Below, one piece after another: positions 9,640-18,352 of a DNA stretch of 64,000 nucleotides (within the stretch, counting starts at the first letter, position 1; the number at the start of each line of letters is the position of its first letter). Below the pieces are notes generated by a model. That model did not search any database. It had not been told where the DNA came from and was given only the letters and a program-made list of their open reading frames with translations. This DNA is from Acetobacteraceae bacterium (GTDB lineage Bacteria; Pseudomonadota; Alphaproteobacteria; Acetobacterales; Acetobacteraceae). The stretch covers positions 233,593 to 297,592 of the forward strand of contig JAIXWG010000058.1 of the NCBI GenBank assembly GCA_027482245.1, written 5' to 3'. A program made the translations under genes and the position numbers.

Positions 9640-11013
9640 TCAGTTCCCTGCCTGCATCAGGCGCCCGGCCAGTGCGGACGCGGCGGCGGAAGCGGGCGAG
9701 ACGAGGTGCGTCCGCGCCCCGCGCCCCTGGCGGCCGGCGAAGTTGCGGTTGGAGGTGGAGGCGCAGCGTTCGCCCTCCCCCACGCTTTCCCCGTTCATGG
9801 AGACGCAGAGCGAGCAGCCGCTCTCCTCCCACCGCGCACCGGCCTCGAGGAAGATGCGGTCCAGCCCCTCGGCCTCCGCCGCCCGCTTGGTGGCGGAGGA
9901 GCCCGGGGAGACCAGCATGGGCACGGCGATCTTCCGGCCCTTGAGGACATCGGCGGCGGCGCGGAGGTCCTCCAGGCGCGAATTGGTGCAGGAGCCCAGG
10001 AAGACGCGATCGACGCGGACATCGGCCATCGCCTCGCCGCCCTGGAGGCCCATGTAGTCGAGGCTCCGCTTCCAGGCGCGCGCCCGCGCCTCGTCGGGCG
10101 CTTCGTCGAGCCGCGGCACGCGGGCGGAGAGGGCCACGGCTTCTTCCGGGCTGGTACCCCAGGTCGCCATGGGGGCGATGGCGGCGGCGTCCAGCGTCAC
10201 CTGCCGGTCGAAGGCGGCGTCGGCGTCGCTGTGGAGGTTGGTCCAGGCCGGGTCGGGCGCCGCCGGAGCATGCGGGCGGCCGGCGAGCCAGGCGGCGGTG
10301 ATGGCATCCGGCGCCACCATGCCGGTGCGGGCGCCGGCCTCGATCGCCATGTTGCAGAGCGTCAGGCGGCCCTCGACGGAGAGCGCGCGGACCGCGCTGC
10401 CCGCGAATTCGATGGCGCCGCCGAGGCCGCCGCCCGTGCCGATCGTCGCGATCAGGGCGAGGGCCATGTCCTTGGCCGTGGTGCCGGCCGGCAGCGTGCC
10501 CTCGAAGCTCGCGCGGATCTGGCGGGGCTGGGACTGCCAGATGGTCTGGGTCGCCAGCACATGCGCGACCTCGCTGGCGCCGATGCCGAAGGCGAGTGCG
10601 CCGAGCGCGCCATGGGTCGAGGTATGGCTGTCCCCGCACACCACCGTCATGCCGGGCAGCGTGAGCCCCTGCTCGGGCCCCGCGACATGGACGATGCCCT
10701 GGTCGGGGTCGGCCAGGTCGAAGGCGCGGATGCGGTTGGCGCGGGCGTTCTGCTCGAAGGTCTCGATGATGCCGCGGATTTCGGGGTCCTGTACCGCGTC
10801 GGTGCGGCGCGCATTGGTGGGGACGTAGTGGTCCCCGAAGCCGAAGGTCAGGTCCGGGCGGCGGACGGGGATGCCGCGGGCGCGCAGCATGTTGAAGGCG
10901 TGGAAGCTGCCTTCGTGGAAATAGTGCCGGTCGATGTAGAGCAGCACCAGCCCGTCATCGCGCGCATGCACGACATGGGCATCCCAGATCTTCTGAAACA
11001 GCGTTCTTCCCAT
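9640..11013 (-). CDS. leuC: 3-isopropylmalate dehydratase large subunit
   Basis: A 457-residue aconitase-family enzyme with the 4Fe-4S ligands in FLGSCTNSRLEDL and SGCSLC, and the LYIDRHYFHEGS segment that is LYVDRHLVHEV-like in other LeuC proteins. It also has VCGDSHTSTHGALGALAFGIG, the signature region. The ATG at 11013 (MGRTLFQKIWDAHVV) matches the conserved N terminus; the longer frame upstream is not LeuC-like. It is the first gene of leuCD, divergent from the SMP-30 family gene with 61 bases between the starts. Confidence 0.96.
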   Translation of the reverse strand: MGRTLFQKIWDAHVVHARDDGLVLLYIDRHYFHEGSFHAFNMLRARGIPVRRPDLTFGFGDHYVPTNARRTDAVQDPEIRGIIETFEQNARANRIRAFDLADPDQGIVHVAGPEQGLTLPGMTVVCGDSHTSTHGALGALAFGIGASEVAHVLATQTIWQSQPRQIRASFEGTLPAGTTAKDMALALIATIGTGGGLGGAIEFAGSAVRALSVEGRLTLCNMAIEAGARTGMVAPDAITAAWLAGRPHAPAAPDPAWTNLHSDADAAFDRQVTLDAAAIAPMATWGTSPEEAVALSARVPRLDEAPDEARARAWKRSLDYMGLQGGEAMADVRVDRVFLGSCTNSRLEDLRAAADVLKGRKIAVPMLVSPGSSATKRAAEAEGLDRIFLEAGARWEESGCSLCVSMNGESVGEGERCASTSNRNFAGRQGRGARTHLVSPASAAASALAGRLMQAGN

Positions 11014-11074
11014 GGCCGGACCTTGGCCCCGCCCCCGCTGGACGGCAAGAGGGGTGCGGGGCAGGGTGCGCGGC

Positions 11075-11962
11075 ATGTGGACCGACCCGCCCAAGCTGAT
11101 CCAGCCGACCCTCCTCTCCCGCCTGCCGGACACGCTGCGCCGCCTGCGGCCGACCGCCTGGGCGGATGCCAACCGCGCCGGCCAGGCGGTGGACAGCTTC
11201 CTGGAGGGGCCCTGCTTCGATGCGGCGGGGAACCTCTACTGCACCGACATCCCGCATGGCCGGATCTTCCGCGTCTCCGGTTCCCACTGGGAGGTGGTGG
11301 CGGAATACGAGGGCTGGCCGAACGGCCTGGCGGCGCGGGGGGAGGATCTGCTGGTCGCGGACTACCGCCACGGGCTGCTGACGCTCGACCCCGTGACGGG
11401 CGCCATGGCGCCGCTGCTGGAGACGATCCTCAGCGAGGGATTCCGAGGGATCAACGACCTGATCCTGCTGCCGGATGGCGGCGTGGTCTTCACCGACCAG
11501 GGGCAGACGGGCCTGCAGGACCCGAGCGGGCGCGTCTGGCGGCTGCATCCGGACGGCCGGATGGACAAGCTGATCGGCAACGGGCCGAGCCCCAACGGAC
11601 TGGTGATGAACCGCGCCGGCACGCATCTGATGGTGGCGATGACGCGGTCCTGCGAGATCTGGCGCTTCGTGCTGCGGCCGGATGCCGTGGTGGCCAAGGC
11701 CAACCTGTTCTTCCGCATCCCGGCCGGGACCTCCGGCCCCGATGGGCTGGCGGTGGATGCGCATGACAGGCTCTTCGTCGCCAATCCTGGCCACGGCCAG
11801 GTCTGGGTGGTGGACGCGCACGGGCTCTGCTCCCACCGGATCGACTGCACCGGCTTCGGCCGGATGCCCACCAACTGCACCTTCGCGCCCGACGGGCGGA
11901 CGCTGGTGATCACGGAAAGCCAGTCCGGCAGCCTGCTGGCGGCCGAGATTCCGTCCCCCTGA
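11075..11962 (+). CDS. SMP-30/gluconolactonase/LRE-family protein
   Basis: A 295-residue six-bladed beta-propeller of the SMP-30/gluconolactonase family, which hydrolyses sugar lactones or related esters using one divalent metal. Visible family segments are LEGPCFDAAGNLYCTDI with the metal-ligand Glu, GWPNGLA, GINDLILLPDGGVVFTDQ, SPNGLVMN, and GPDGLAVDAHDRLFVAN. The ATG at 11075 is chosen because the preceding residues are low-complexity Arg/Pro sequence. No signal peptide is visible, so it is probably cytoplasmic. The true substrate cannot be assigned from sequence. Confidence 0.88.
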   Translation: MWTDPPKLIQPTLLSRLPDTLRRLRPTAWADANRAGQAVDSFLEGPCFDAAGNLYCTDIPHGRIFRVSGSHWEVVAEYEGWPNGLAARGEDLLVADYRHGLLTLDPVTGAMAPLLETILSEGFRGINDLILLPDGGVVFTDQGQTGLQDPSGRVWRLHPDGRMDKLIGNGPSPNGLVMNRAGTHLMVAMTRSCEIWRFVLRPDAVVAKANLFFRIPAGTSGPDGLAVDAHDRLFVANPGHGQVWVVDAHGLCSHRIDCTGFGRMPTNCTFAPDGRTLVITESQSGSLLAAEIPSP

Positions 11963-12008
11963 GGGGGAGGCTTGCCGCGGGTCCTGCCCGCCGGTGTAGG
12001 CTGGGGTC

Positions 12009-13427
12009 ATGCCCAGTTTCAGCCTCACCGGCGTGCGTTGGGACAAGCCGGTCGTCACCTGGGGCTTCGCCCAGCCGACTCGCGCGACCCTCTACACCGA
12101 CGCCATCATCGTCCCCTCCGCGCGCGCGACCGTCGCCAGCGCCTTCGACCGCTGGGAGGCGGTGAGCGGCATCGACTTCACGCTGGTGGCCGGCAGCAAC
12201 GCCGACATCCGGATCGGCTACGCCGATTTCCCGGGCCCCGTGGCGGGCCAGGCCATCACCTATTTCGACATCGACACGGGCAGCATCACCAGCGTCGAGA
12301 TCGCGATCGAGCCCGATACAGGCTTCCTCTACCAGATCGCGCTGCATGAGATCGGCCACGGCATCGGGCTCGACCACGTCAACGACCAGACGGAGATCAT
12401 GAACGCCACGGTCTACGCCCGGGACCTCGGCAGCGGGGACATCGCCGGGGCGCAGACGCTCTACGGCCCGCCGCGCGTCGTGACCGCGCCGGCACCGACA
12501 CCGGCGCCGCAGCCGGAGCCTGTGCCGCGCGGGCTCTCTGTCGCGGGGGATGTGAATGCCGATGGCCGGGCCGACCTGCTCTGGCAGAGCACCGGCTCCG
12601 GCCAGGTGGCGGTGTGGCAGATGAACGGGGCCGCGGTCAGCGGCGGTGGGCTGGTCGGGCCGGCGATCGGGCCGCAGTGGCGGGCGGTTGGCCTCGGCGA
12701 TGCCGATGGCAGCGGCACGGCGGACATCCTGCTGCAGGCCTCCGACGGGCAGGTGGCGATCTGGCTGGCCTCCCGCGCCGGGGCGATCAGCGGCGGGCCG
12801 CTGGCGCTGAACCCGGGCCCGGACTGGCGCGCCGTGGCCGCGGCCGATTTCGACGGCAACGGGCGGGCGGACATCCTGTGGCGCGGCCCGGGCGGGGAGG
12901 TCGTGGTCTGGCAGATGGACGGCACTCGCGTGGCCGGCGGCGGCGTGGTGCCGGTCAATCCGGACACCACCTGGCGCGTGGCGGGCGTGGCGGATGCCGA
13001 TGGCGATGGTCGCGCCGACATCCTGTGGCAGCACGAGGGTGGCGCGGTCGCGGTCTGGCTGATGCAGGGCGCGACGCTGCGCGGCGGGGGCGTCCTGGCC
13101 ACGAATCCGGGCTCCGCCTGGCAGGCCCGCGCCTTCGCGGACATGGATGGCGATGGCCGGGCGGACATCGTCTGGCAGAACGACAGCGGCCAGGTCGCGG
13201 CCTGGCTGATGGAGGGCACCGCGGTGCGGGGCGGCGGCACGCTGGCCTACAACCCCGGCCCCACCTGGGATGTGACGGCCGCCCGCGACGTCAATGGCGA
13301 CGGGCGGAGCGACATCCTCTGGCGGTCGGAGGGCGGGGAGGCCGCGGTGTGGCTGATGAACGGCATCGCCATCCTGGGCGGGGGCACGCTCTCCCCCGTC
13401 CCGGACCTGGACTGGCGGCTGCTGTGA
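12009..13427 (+). CDS. Matrixin-like zinc metalloprotease with six FG-GAP/VCBS repeats
   Basis: A 472-residue two-part protein. Residues 1-155 are a metzincin catalytic domain with the zinc motif HEIGHGIGLDH (113-123) followed by an IMN Met-turn (130-132). A Pro-rich linker (about 157-174) leads to six repeats of about 48 residues. Each has a calcium-binding DxNxDGRADILW-like start and a VAVWxM end, the FG-GAP/VCBS pattern of beta-propellers. There is neither a Sec signal nor an inhibitory prodomain, so it may leave by a signal-less route such as type I secretion (inference). A further RTX-type protein lies at the end of the window. Confidence 0.88.
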   Translation: MPSFSLTGVRWDKPVVTWGFAQPTRATLYTDAIIVPSARATVASAFDRWEAVSGIDFTLVAGSNADIRIGYADFPGPVAGQAITYFDIDTGSITSVEIAIEPDTGFLYQIALHEIGHGIGLDHVNDQTEIMNATVYARDLGSGDIAGAQTLYGPPRVVTAPAPTPAPQPEPVPRGLSVAGDVNADGRADLLWQSTGSGQVAVWQMNGAAVSGGGLVGPAIGPQWRAVGLGDADGSGTADILLQASDGQVAIWLASRAGAISGGPLALNPGPDWRAVAAADFDGNGRADILWRGPGGEVVVWQMDGTRVAGGGVVPVNPDTTWRVAGVADADGDGRADILWQHEGGAVAVWLMQGATLRGGGVLATNPGSAWQARAFADMDGDGRADIVWQNDSGQVAAWLMEGTAVRGGGTLAYNPGPTWDVTAARDVNGDGRSDILWRSEGGEAAVWLMNGIAILGGGTLSPVPDLDWRLL

Positions 13428-14387
13428 TCAGCCGAGGCTGATCCCCGTCTCCCGGATCAGGTCCCGCACCAGGGCGCGTTCGCGGACCAGGCGGGCGCCC
13501 AGCGCATCGGCCTCCGCCGGCGTCGCCTCCGCCCCCGCGGCGGCGTAGCGGGCGCGCACCTCGGCGTCGGAGGTCGCGTGGTTCACGGCCTCCTCCAGCG
13601 TGCGGCGGATGGGCTCCGGCGTGCCGGACCGGCAGAACAGCGCGTTCCAGCTGGTGACGTCGAAGCCCGGGAAGCCCTGGCTGGCGATGGAGGGGTAGGG
13701 GCCGATGCCCGCCGCATTGGTGGTGCCGACGATGACCGCGCGCCCGCCCTCCACCAGCGGGTTGAGGGAGTTGCCGGAGATGATGGCGGCATCGAGGGTC
13801 CCGGCCGCCAGGTCGCGCGCCGCCTCCGCGCCCCCGCGATAGGGCACGTGTTCCAGCCGCACGCCGCCCGCGCGATGCGCCAGCATGACGCCCGCCAGGT
13901 GCCCGATGCTGCCGACACCCGGGGAGCCGTAGGAAAGCCCGCCCGGTGCCGCCCGCGCGGCGGCGAGGAATGACGCCACATCGGTGATCCCCCGCCCCCG
14001 CGCGACGCCCAGCAGGTAGGGCACATCCGCCACCGTGCCGACCGGGGCGAAGTCGCGCTCATAGTCGAAGCTCAGGTTGCGGTTGATGAACTGCGCCACG
14101 ACGAAGGACGCACTGTCGAACAGCAGCGTGTGCCCATCCGCCGGCGCCTGCACCACCTGCGCCGCGCCGATCGCGCCGCCGGCGCCGGAGCGGTTCTCCA
14201 CCACGATCTGCTGGCCGAGGAAGGCCGACATGCGCGGCTGGATGAGGCGCGCCAGCGTGTCGGAATTGCCGCCGGGCGCGAAGGGCACCACGAGGCGGAT
14301 CGGCCGGTTCGGGAAGCCTGGCGGCCGCTGCGCCAGGGCCGGCGCCGCGAGTAACGACAGGGCGATCAGGCTGCGACGCGTGGCCAT
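13428..14387 (-). CDS. Bug/TctC-family solute receptor
   Basis: A 319-residue periplasmic receptor of the tripartite tricarboxylate transporter family. The signal peptide MATRRSLIALSLLAAPALAQ is followed by FPNRPIRLVVPFAPGGNSDTLARL, the family's ligand-loop motif, and then VVENRSGAGGAIGA. An AGGAG ribosome site stands 8 bases before the ATG at 14387. No TctA/TctB membrane genes are nearby, as is usual for Bug receptors in organisms where the family has expanded. The ligand, probably an organic acid, is unknown. Confidence 0.92.
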   Translation of the reverse strand: MATRRSLIALSLLAAPALAQRPPGFPNRPIRLVVPFAPGGNSDTLARLIQPRMSAFLGQQIVVENRSGAGGAIGAAQVVQAPADGHTLLFDSASFVVAQFINRNLSFDYERDFAPVGTVADVPYLLGVARGRGITDVASFLAAARAAPGGLSYGSPGVGSIGHLAGVMLAHRAGGVRLEHVPYRGGAEAARDLAAGTLDAAIISGNSLNPLVEGGRAVIVGTTNAAGIGPYPSIASQGFPGFDVTSWNALFCRSGTPEPIRRTLEEAVNHATSDAEVRARYAAAGAEATPAEADALGARLVRERALVRDLIRETGISLG

Positions 14388-14461
14388 GGCGGTTCCTCCG
14401 GTTCGGGGCGGAGCGTAAGGCGGCGCCCGCCCGACTGTCATTCCCCCTCCGGAGTCGCCCC

Positions 14462-14989
14462 ATGCCCGCCTTCCTGCACTGCCACATCGCGACCACCCTC
14501 GATGGGCGGATCGCCCGCGCGGATGGGTCCGTGGACTGGCTGATGGATGGCGCGCCGCCGCCCGAGGCCTTCGGCTTCGAGGGTTTCTACGCCGGCATCG
14601 ACGCCATCCTGATGGGCCGCGGCACCTATGACGCCGTGCGCGCCATGGGCGACTGGCCCTATCCCGGCAAGCCCGTGACGGTCGTGACCACGCGGCGGCT
14701 CGCCGATGCGCCGCCCGGCGTGGAGGCCATGGGGGAGGTCGCTGCCGCCGTTGCAGCGCTGGATGCGCGTGGTCATGCGCGGGTCTGGGCGGAGGGCGGC
14801 GGGCAATTGCTGCGCGGGCTGCTCGCCATCGGCCGGCTGGACCGGCTGGAGATGGCCGTGCTGCCGCTGGTGCTGGGGGAGGGGCCGATGCTCTTCCCGC
14901 CGGGCACGATGGAGACCCGCTTCCGCCTGGTGGAGGCCCGCGCGGTGGAGGGCGGCGCGCTCCACCTGGTCTATGACCGGGCGGCGTGA
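14462..14989 (+). CDS. RibD C-terminal/dihydrofolate reductase-like protein
   Basis: A 175-residue protein of the DHFR-like fold found at the C terminus of RibD. Seen are the opening ATTLDGRIARADGSVDWL, an ILMGRGTYDAV motif, the nucleotide-binding WAEGGGQLLRGLL, and the terminal LPLVLGEG. These stand-alone proteins are NADPH-dependent reductases of mostly unknown substrate. Since no rib genes are adjacent, a role in riboflavin synthesis is not supported. It is followed 33 bases later by the CoA-transferase gene on the same strand. Confidence 0.85.
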   Translation: MPAFLHCHIATTLDGRIARADGSVDWLMDGAPPPEAFGFEGFYAGIDAILMGRGTYDAVRAMGDWPYPGKPVTVVTTRRLADAPPGVEAMGEVAAAVAALDARGHARVWAEGGGQLLRGLLAIGRLDRLEMAVLPLVLGEGPMLFPPGTMETRFRLVEARAVEGGALHLVYDRAA

Positions 14990-15022
14990 GGGCCGATACT
15001 GGCGGCCTGCAAGGAACGACCG

Positions 15023-16213
15023 ATGACCTCGCCCACGCCTCTCGCCGGCCTCCGCGTGCTGGAATTCACCCACATGATCATGGGGCCCTCCGCCGGCATG
15101 GCGCTGGCCGATCTGGGGGCGGAGGTCATCAAGGTGGAGCCGGCGCCGGACGGCGATTCGACGCGCCGCCTGACGGGATCCGGCACCGGCTTCTACGCGG
15201 CCTTCGGGCGGGGGCGCCGCAGCCTCTGCGTCGACATGAAGAAGCCGGAGGGCATCGCGCTGGTGCAGAAGCTGGCGGCGCGGGCCGATGTGCTGGTGGA
15301 GAATTTCCGCCCCGGCGCCATGGCGAAGCTCGGCCTGGGGTATGAGGAACTGGCCGCGGTCAATCCGGGCCTCGTCTATGCCTCCTGCAAGGGGTTCCTG
15401 CCCGGCCCCTATGAGCACCGGACGGCGCTGGACGAGGTCGTGCAGATGATGGGCGGCCTGGCCTACATGACCGGGCCCACGGGACGGCCGCTGCGCGCGG
15501 GCAGCAGCGTGATCGACATCATGGGCGGACTGTCCGTGACCGTCGCGATCCTGTCCGCGCTGCGGGAGCGGGAGAGCACGGGCCGCGGCGGGCATGTGCA
15601 GGCCGGCCTGTTCGAATCGGTCGCGCTGCTGATGTCCCAGCACATGGCGCAGGCGCACATGACGGGCATCGAGCCGCCGCCCATGTCGACCCGCCTGCCG
15701 GCCTGGCCGGTCTACGACATCTTCGACACGGCCGATGGCGGGCAGGTCTTCGTGGGCGTCGTCACCGACACCTCCTGGCCCATCTTCTGCAATGCCTTCG
15801 GGCTGGAGGACATGGCGACCGACCCGAGCCTCGCCACCAAGAACCAGCGGGTCGAGGCCCGGGCGCGGACCATCCCCCGCATCGCGGCCGCGCTGGCCGC
15901 CTATACCAAGGCGGAGCTGATGGCGAAGTGCGAGGCGCTCGGCCTGCCCTTCGCGCCGATCGGGCGGCCGGCGGAGCTGTTCGACGACCCGCATCTCAAC
16001 GGCTCCGGCGGCCTCGTGCCGATGACGCTGCCGGATGGGCGGGCGATCAGGCTGCCGGCGCTGCCGGTCTCGATCGATGGCGCGCGGCCCGGCGGCGCGG
16101 GCGACCTGCGGCCGCCGGGGGCGGATGGCGCGGCGATCGCGGCGGAGCTGGGCTATTCGGCGGCGGAGATCGCGGCGCTGCGCGAGGCCGGGGTGATCAC
16201 GGTCGGGGTGTGA
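15023..16213 (+). CDS. CaiB/BaiF-family (class III) CoA-transferase
   Basis: A 396-residue family III CoA-transferase. Clear family segments are LAGLRVLEFTHMIMGPSAGM, LADLGAEVIKVEP, the RRSLCVDMKKPEG stretch, VLVENFRPGAMAKLGLGYEEL, and the second-domain VFVGVVTDTSW. These enzymes move CoA between carboxylic acids through an aspartyl-CoA intermediate. The acid is unknown. It lies downstream of a RibD-like reductase on the same strand, with no catabolic partner gene close by. The start codon has GGAACGACCG just ahead. Confidence 0.92.
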   Translation: MTSPTPLAGLRVLEFTHMIMGPSAGMALADLGAEVIKVEPAPDGDSTRRLTGSGTGFYAAFGRGRRSLCVDMKKPEGIALVQKLAARADVLVENFRPGAMAKLGLGYEELAAVNPGLVYASCKGFLPGPYEHRTALDEVVQMMGGLAYMTGPTGRPLRAGSSVIDIMGGLSVTVAILSALRERESTGRGGHVQAGLFESVALLMSQHMAQAHMTGIEPPPMSTRLPAWPVYDIFDTADGGQVFVGVVTDTSWPIFCNAFGLEDMATDPSLATKNQRVEARARTIPRIAAALAAYTKAELMAKCEALGLPFAPIGRPAELFDDPHLNGSGGLVPMTLPDGRAIRLPALPVSIDGARPGGAGDLRPPGADGAAIAAELGYSAAEIAALREAGVITVGV

Positions 16214-16242
16214 CTTTTCAGTCGCTAAGCGATTTATGCCGA

Positions 16243-16620
16243 TTATGCCGGTTTAGCACCTTTAGTCGGTGTTTCGCGGGGCGCGGAGGCGGCCGCATCC
16301 CGATCTTCTCCGCCGGGCGGGTCCAGCGACAGGGCCGCCAGGTCCTGGCCACCATGATAGACACCCAGCACATCCACGGTCTCCGCGGTGACGCGATAGA
16401 CGATGATCGCCCGCCGATCGACCGGATGCAGGCGAAGGCCCGGACCCAGGTCATCGGCCACCCGGCCCATCGCCGGGAAGTCCGCGAGGCGCAGGCAACT
16501 GGCCTCGAGGCGATCGAGGTAGCCACGCGCCCGCGCGCTCCCGGCCTCATTGGCGATGTAGTCGTACAGGTCGAAAAGCTGGGCGCGCGCCGCGGGGTGG
16601 AAGCGGACGCTACGCGCCAT
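16243..16620 (-). CDS. parE: ParE/RelE-superfamily toxin
   Basis: A 125-residue toxin of the type II ParDE class. The core (residues 1-98) carries VRFHPAARAQLFDLYDYIA, the FPAMGRVADDLGPGLR turn, and the C-terminal strand IVYRVTAETVDVLGVYHGGQDL. ParE proteins inhibit DNA gyrase, while RelE relatives cleave mRNA. The sequence resembles ParE more, judged by the partner. A tail of about 28 residues rich in Pro/Asp/Ala extends beyond the normal ~97-residue length. The start lies 11 bases inside the antitoxin gene, the normal coupled arrangement. Confidence 0.9.
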   Translation of the reverse strand: MARSVRFHPAARAQLFDLYDYIANEAGSARARGYLDRLEASCLRLADFPAMGRVADDLGPGLRLHPVDRRAIIVYRVTAETVDVLGVYHGGQDLAALSLDPPGGEDRDAAASAPRETPTKGAKPA

Positions 16621-16882
16621 CCGCGCCGGCTCTCACCCGGGCCGCGTGATGGTCGCGAAGATCGGCGAAGACGCGGGTGGCGGGTTCCATGGGGCGGCCA
16701 TCCTGTGTCCGCTCCGCGAGTTCGGCGCGAATGGCGGCCCGACGGTCCCGTGCCAGGGCCTCGGCATCCTCCAGCAGCCGGAGTCCGGCGCGGATCACCT
16801 CGCTGACGTTCTGGAAGCGCCCTTCCTCGATCTGCTGCTGCACGAAACGATCGAAATGGGGGCCGAGATTGACGTTCGGCAT
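16610..16882 (-). CDS. parD: ParD-family antitoxin
   Basis: A 90-residue antitoxin of the CC2985/ParD family. A ribbon-helix-helix N terminus (MPNVNLGPHFDRFVQQQIE...NVSEVIRAGLRLLED) would bind DNA and autoregulate. The C-terminal helices would wrap the toxin. The ATG at 16882 begins the RHH strand exactly. A longer in-frame start at 16936 adds a segment without family likeness. Three similar hexamers spaced 10 bases apart lie about 50 bases upstream and are the likely operator. Confidence 0.88.
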   Translation of the reverse strand: MPNVNLGPHFDRFVQQQIEEGRFQNVSEVIRAGLRLLEDAEALARDRRAAIRAELAERTQDGRPMEPATRVFADLRDHHAARVRAGADGA

Positions 16883-16929
16883 GGGCTCCTCCGACATCGG
16901 GCTGCTCTGGCCAAGCATCCCAGGCGACC

Positions 16930-16955
16930 ATGCCAATAGATGGCCAGGAATGCCA
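16930..16955 (-). promoter_or_regulatory. Candidate ParD operator: three direct repeats at 10-base spacing
   Basis: On the + strand ATGCCA (16930), ATGGCCA (16940) and ATGCCA (16950) occur at exact 10-base intervals, one helical turn, upstream of parD. Ribbon-helix-helix antitoxins commonly bind repeats on one DNA face. The repeats are seen; the binding role is inference. Confidence 0.35.
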
Positions 16956-17046
16956 TCACTCCCGCGGGGTTACAGCGGCGGCCCGTGATGAATGGGAACA
17001 TAATACGAACAAAATCCCGGCGCCATCCTTTTCCTGGCGTCGGCCC

Positions 17047-17676
17047 TCACCCCGGCCGCTTCGCCACCGCCAGCCCCAGGCCGAGGGCGATCATCGCTCC
17101 GCCCGAGGCCTCCCGCAGCCTTCGCACCAGGGTGGGTCGAGCCGCCGCCCCCTGCCGCAGCCGGCCCGCGGCGAGCGCCACCGCCATATCGGCCAGCGTG
17201 TTCAGCAGGACCGACACCGTCCCCAGCGCCACGAATTGCAGCCCGGCATGGCCCGCCGCGGGGTCGACGAACTGGGGCACGAAGGCCAGGAAGAAGGCGG
17301 CGGTCTTGGGGTTCAGCGCCTCCACCACCACCCCCTCCCGGAACGCTTTCCGCGGGCCGAGCGGGGGCTTGGCGGCGCCGGCCAGCGCCTCCGCCCGCGC
17401 GGTGCGGATGGCGCGCCAGCCGAGCCAGGCCAGGTACAGCGCGCCGGCCCATTTCAGGGCGTTGAACAGCTCCGCACTCGCCAGCACCAGGGCGGAGACG
17501 CCGAGGCTGCCGGCCAGCACATGCGCCATGCCGCCCAGCCCGGTGCCGAGGCTGCTCGCGATGCCCTCCGCCCGCCCGCCGGCCAGCGTCCGCGCCGCGA
17601 CATAGAACAGGCCGGGGCCCGGCGTGACGGCCAGCAGCAGGGCCGCGGCCAGGAAGAGGGGCAGCGTCTCCGTCAT
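17047..17676 (-). CDS. LysE/RhtB-family amino-acid exporter
   Basis: A 209-residue inner-membrane exporter with about six hydrophobic helices. The N-terminal helix carries the family motif LLLAVTPGPGLFYV, and GLGGMAHVLAGSLG and FREGVVVEALNPKTAAFFLAF follow, both standard for LysE/RhtB proteins. It starts in an ATGA overlap with the paiB-like gene, so the two are co-translated. Divergent control by the adjacent MocR regulator is likely from the shared operator region. The amino acid or derivative exported is unknown. Confidence 0.9.
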   Translation of the reverse strand: MTETLPLFLAAALLLAVTPGPGLFYVAARTLAGGRAEGIASSLGTGLGGMAHVLAGSLGVSALVLASAELFNALKWAGALYLAWLGWRAIRTARAEALAGAAKPPLGPRKAFREGVVVEALNPKTAAFFLAFVPQFVDPAAGHAGLQFVALGTVSVLLNTLADMAVALAAGRLRQGAAARPTLVRRLREASGGAMIALGLGLAVAKRPG

Positions 17677-18296
17677 TCGGGCATCGCCGCCGCCACGGCG
17701 CGCTCCGCCGGGCGGTCGCTGGCGGAAAGCGCGTCCCGCACCCCCGCGCGGTCCGCGGCATTCCGGTTCTGGCTGAGCTTCTGCTTGCCTTCCAGCCGCG
17801 TGATCGGCAGGCGCAGGCCGACGATGCCCTTCAACTGGCCGCGGATGAAATCGGGCGGCGCGTCGGAAACGGCCCAGGGGGTGGCGCGGGGCGCCTCGTG
17901 CCGCTCGGTGAGCTTCGTGACCAGGGCCAGCAGGCGGTCCGGGTCCTCGTAGAACTCGGCGGGGCCGCGGGCCTGGATGGTGACGTAGTTCCAGGTCGGC
18001 ACCACGCGGTGGTGCTCGGCCTTGGAGGGGTAGAAAGACGGGCTGACATAGGCGTCCGGGCCCATGAAGACGGCCAGCGCCTCCCCCACCATCGGCGTCT
18101 TCCACTGCGGATTGGCGCGGGCCAGGTGGCCGTGCAGCGTGCCGAAGGGGCCGTCATCGGGGTCGAGAAACAGGGGCAGGGGGCTCGCCATCAGCCCCTC
18201 CGCCGTGGCGGTGACCAGGTTGGCGAGGCCGGCGCCCTGGATCGCCGCATGCAGGGCGGGCAGGTCGTCCAGGCGGAAGGCGGGGGGGATGTACAT
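17673..18296 (-). CDS. PaiB-family FMN-binding protein
   Basis: A 207-residue flavin-reductase-fold protein of the PaiB family. Family features seen are MYIPPAFRLDD at the start, LPLFLDPDDGPFGTLHGHLARANPQW, YVSPSFYPSK, VPTWNYVTIQARG, and IRGQLKGIVGLRLPITRLEGKQKLSQNR near the C terminus. Members are annotated as FMN-binding negative regulators, but a DNA-binding role is poorly supported and an enzymatic or stress role is possible. It is coupled to lysE by ATGA and divergent from a MocR regulator. Confidence 0.9.
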   Translation of the reverse strand: MYIPPAFRLDDLPALHAAIQGAGLANLVTATAEGLMASPLPLFLDPDDGPFGTLHGHLARANPQWKTPMVGEALAVFMGPDAYVSPSFYPSKAEHHRVVPTWNYVTIQARGPAEFYEDPDRLLALVTKLTERHEAPRATPWAVSDAPPDFIRGQLKGIVGLRLPITRLEGKQKLSQNRNAADRAGVRDALSASDRPAERAVAAAMPE

Positions 18297-18319
18297 GCGA
18301 AGCTCCTCAGCCCTGGAAG

Positions 18320-18352
18320 CTGGCCCGCTTCTGGTCCAGAAGGAATGGCCAG
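18320..18352. promoter_or_regulatory. Dyad operator for the divergent MocR regulator
   Basis: A near-perfect inverted repeat lies in the 84-base gap between paiB and the MocR gene: CTGGCC-N3-TTCTGG-T-CCAGAA-N5-GGCCAG, with the 13-base centre fully symmetrical. Another TGGGCCAGTTGC occurs at 18370. MocR proteins usually regulate themselves and a divergent neighbour from such sites. The symmetry is visible, the assignment is inference. Confidence 0.6.

Noticed and set aside
9160..11766. 868-codon frame on the + strand across leuD, leuC and the SMP-30 gene
   Set aside because: It overlaps three well-identified genes, and its composition is that of a GC-rich shadow frame.
12520..13420. DNA repeats in the protease gene as a repeat array
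   Set aside because: They are coding repeats of the FG-GAP/VCBS domain, diverged at the DNA level and in frame.
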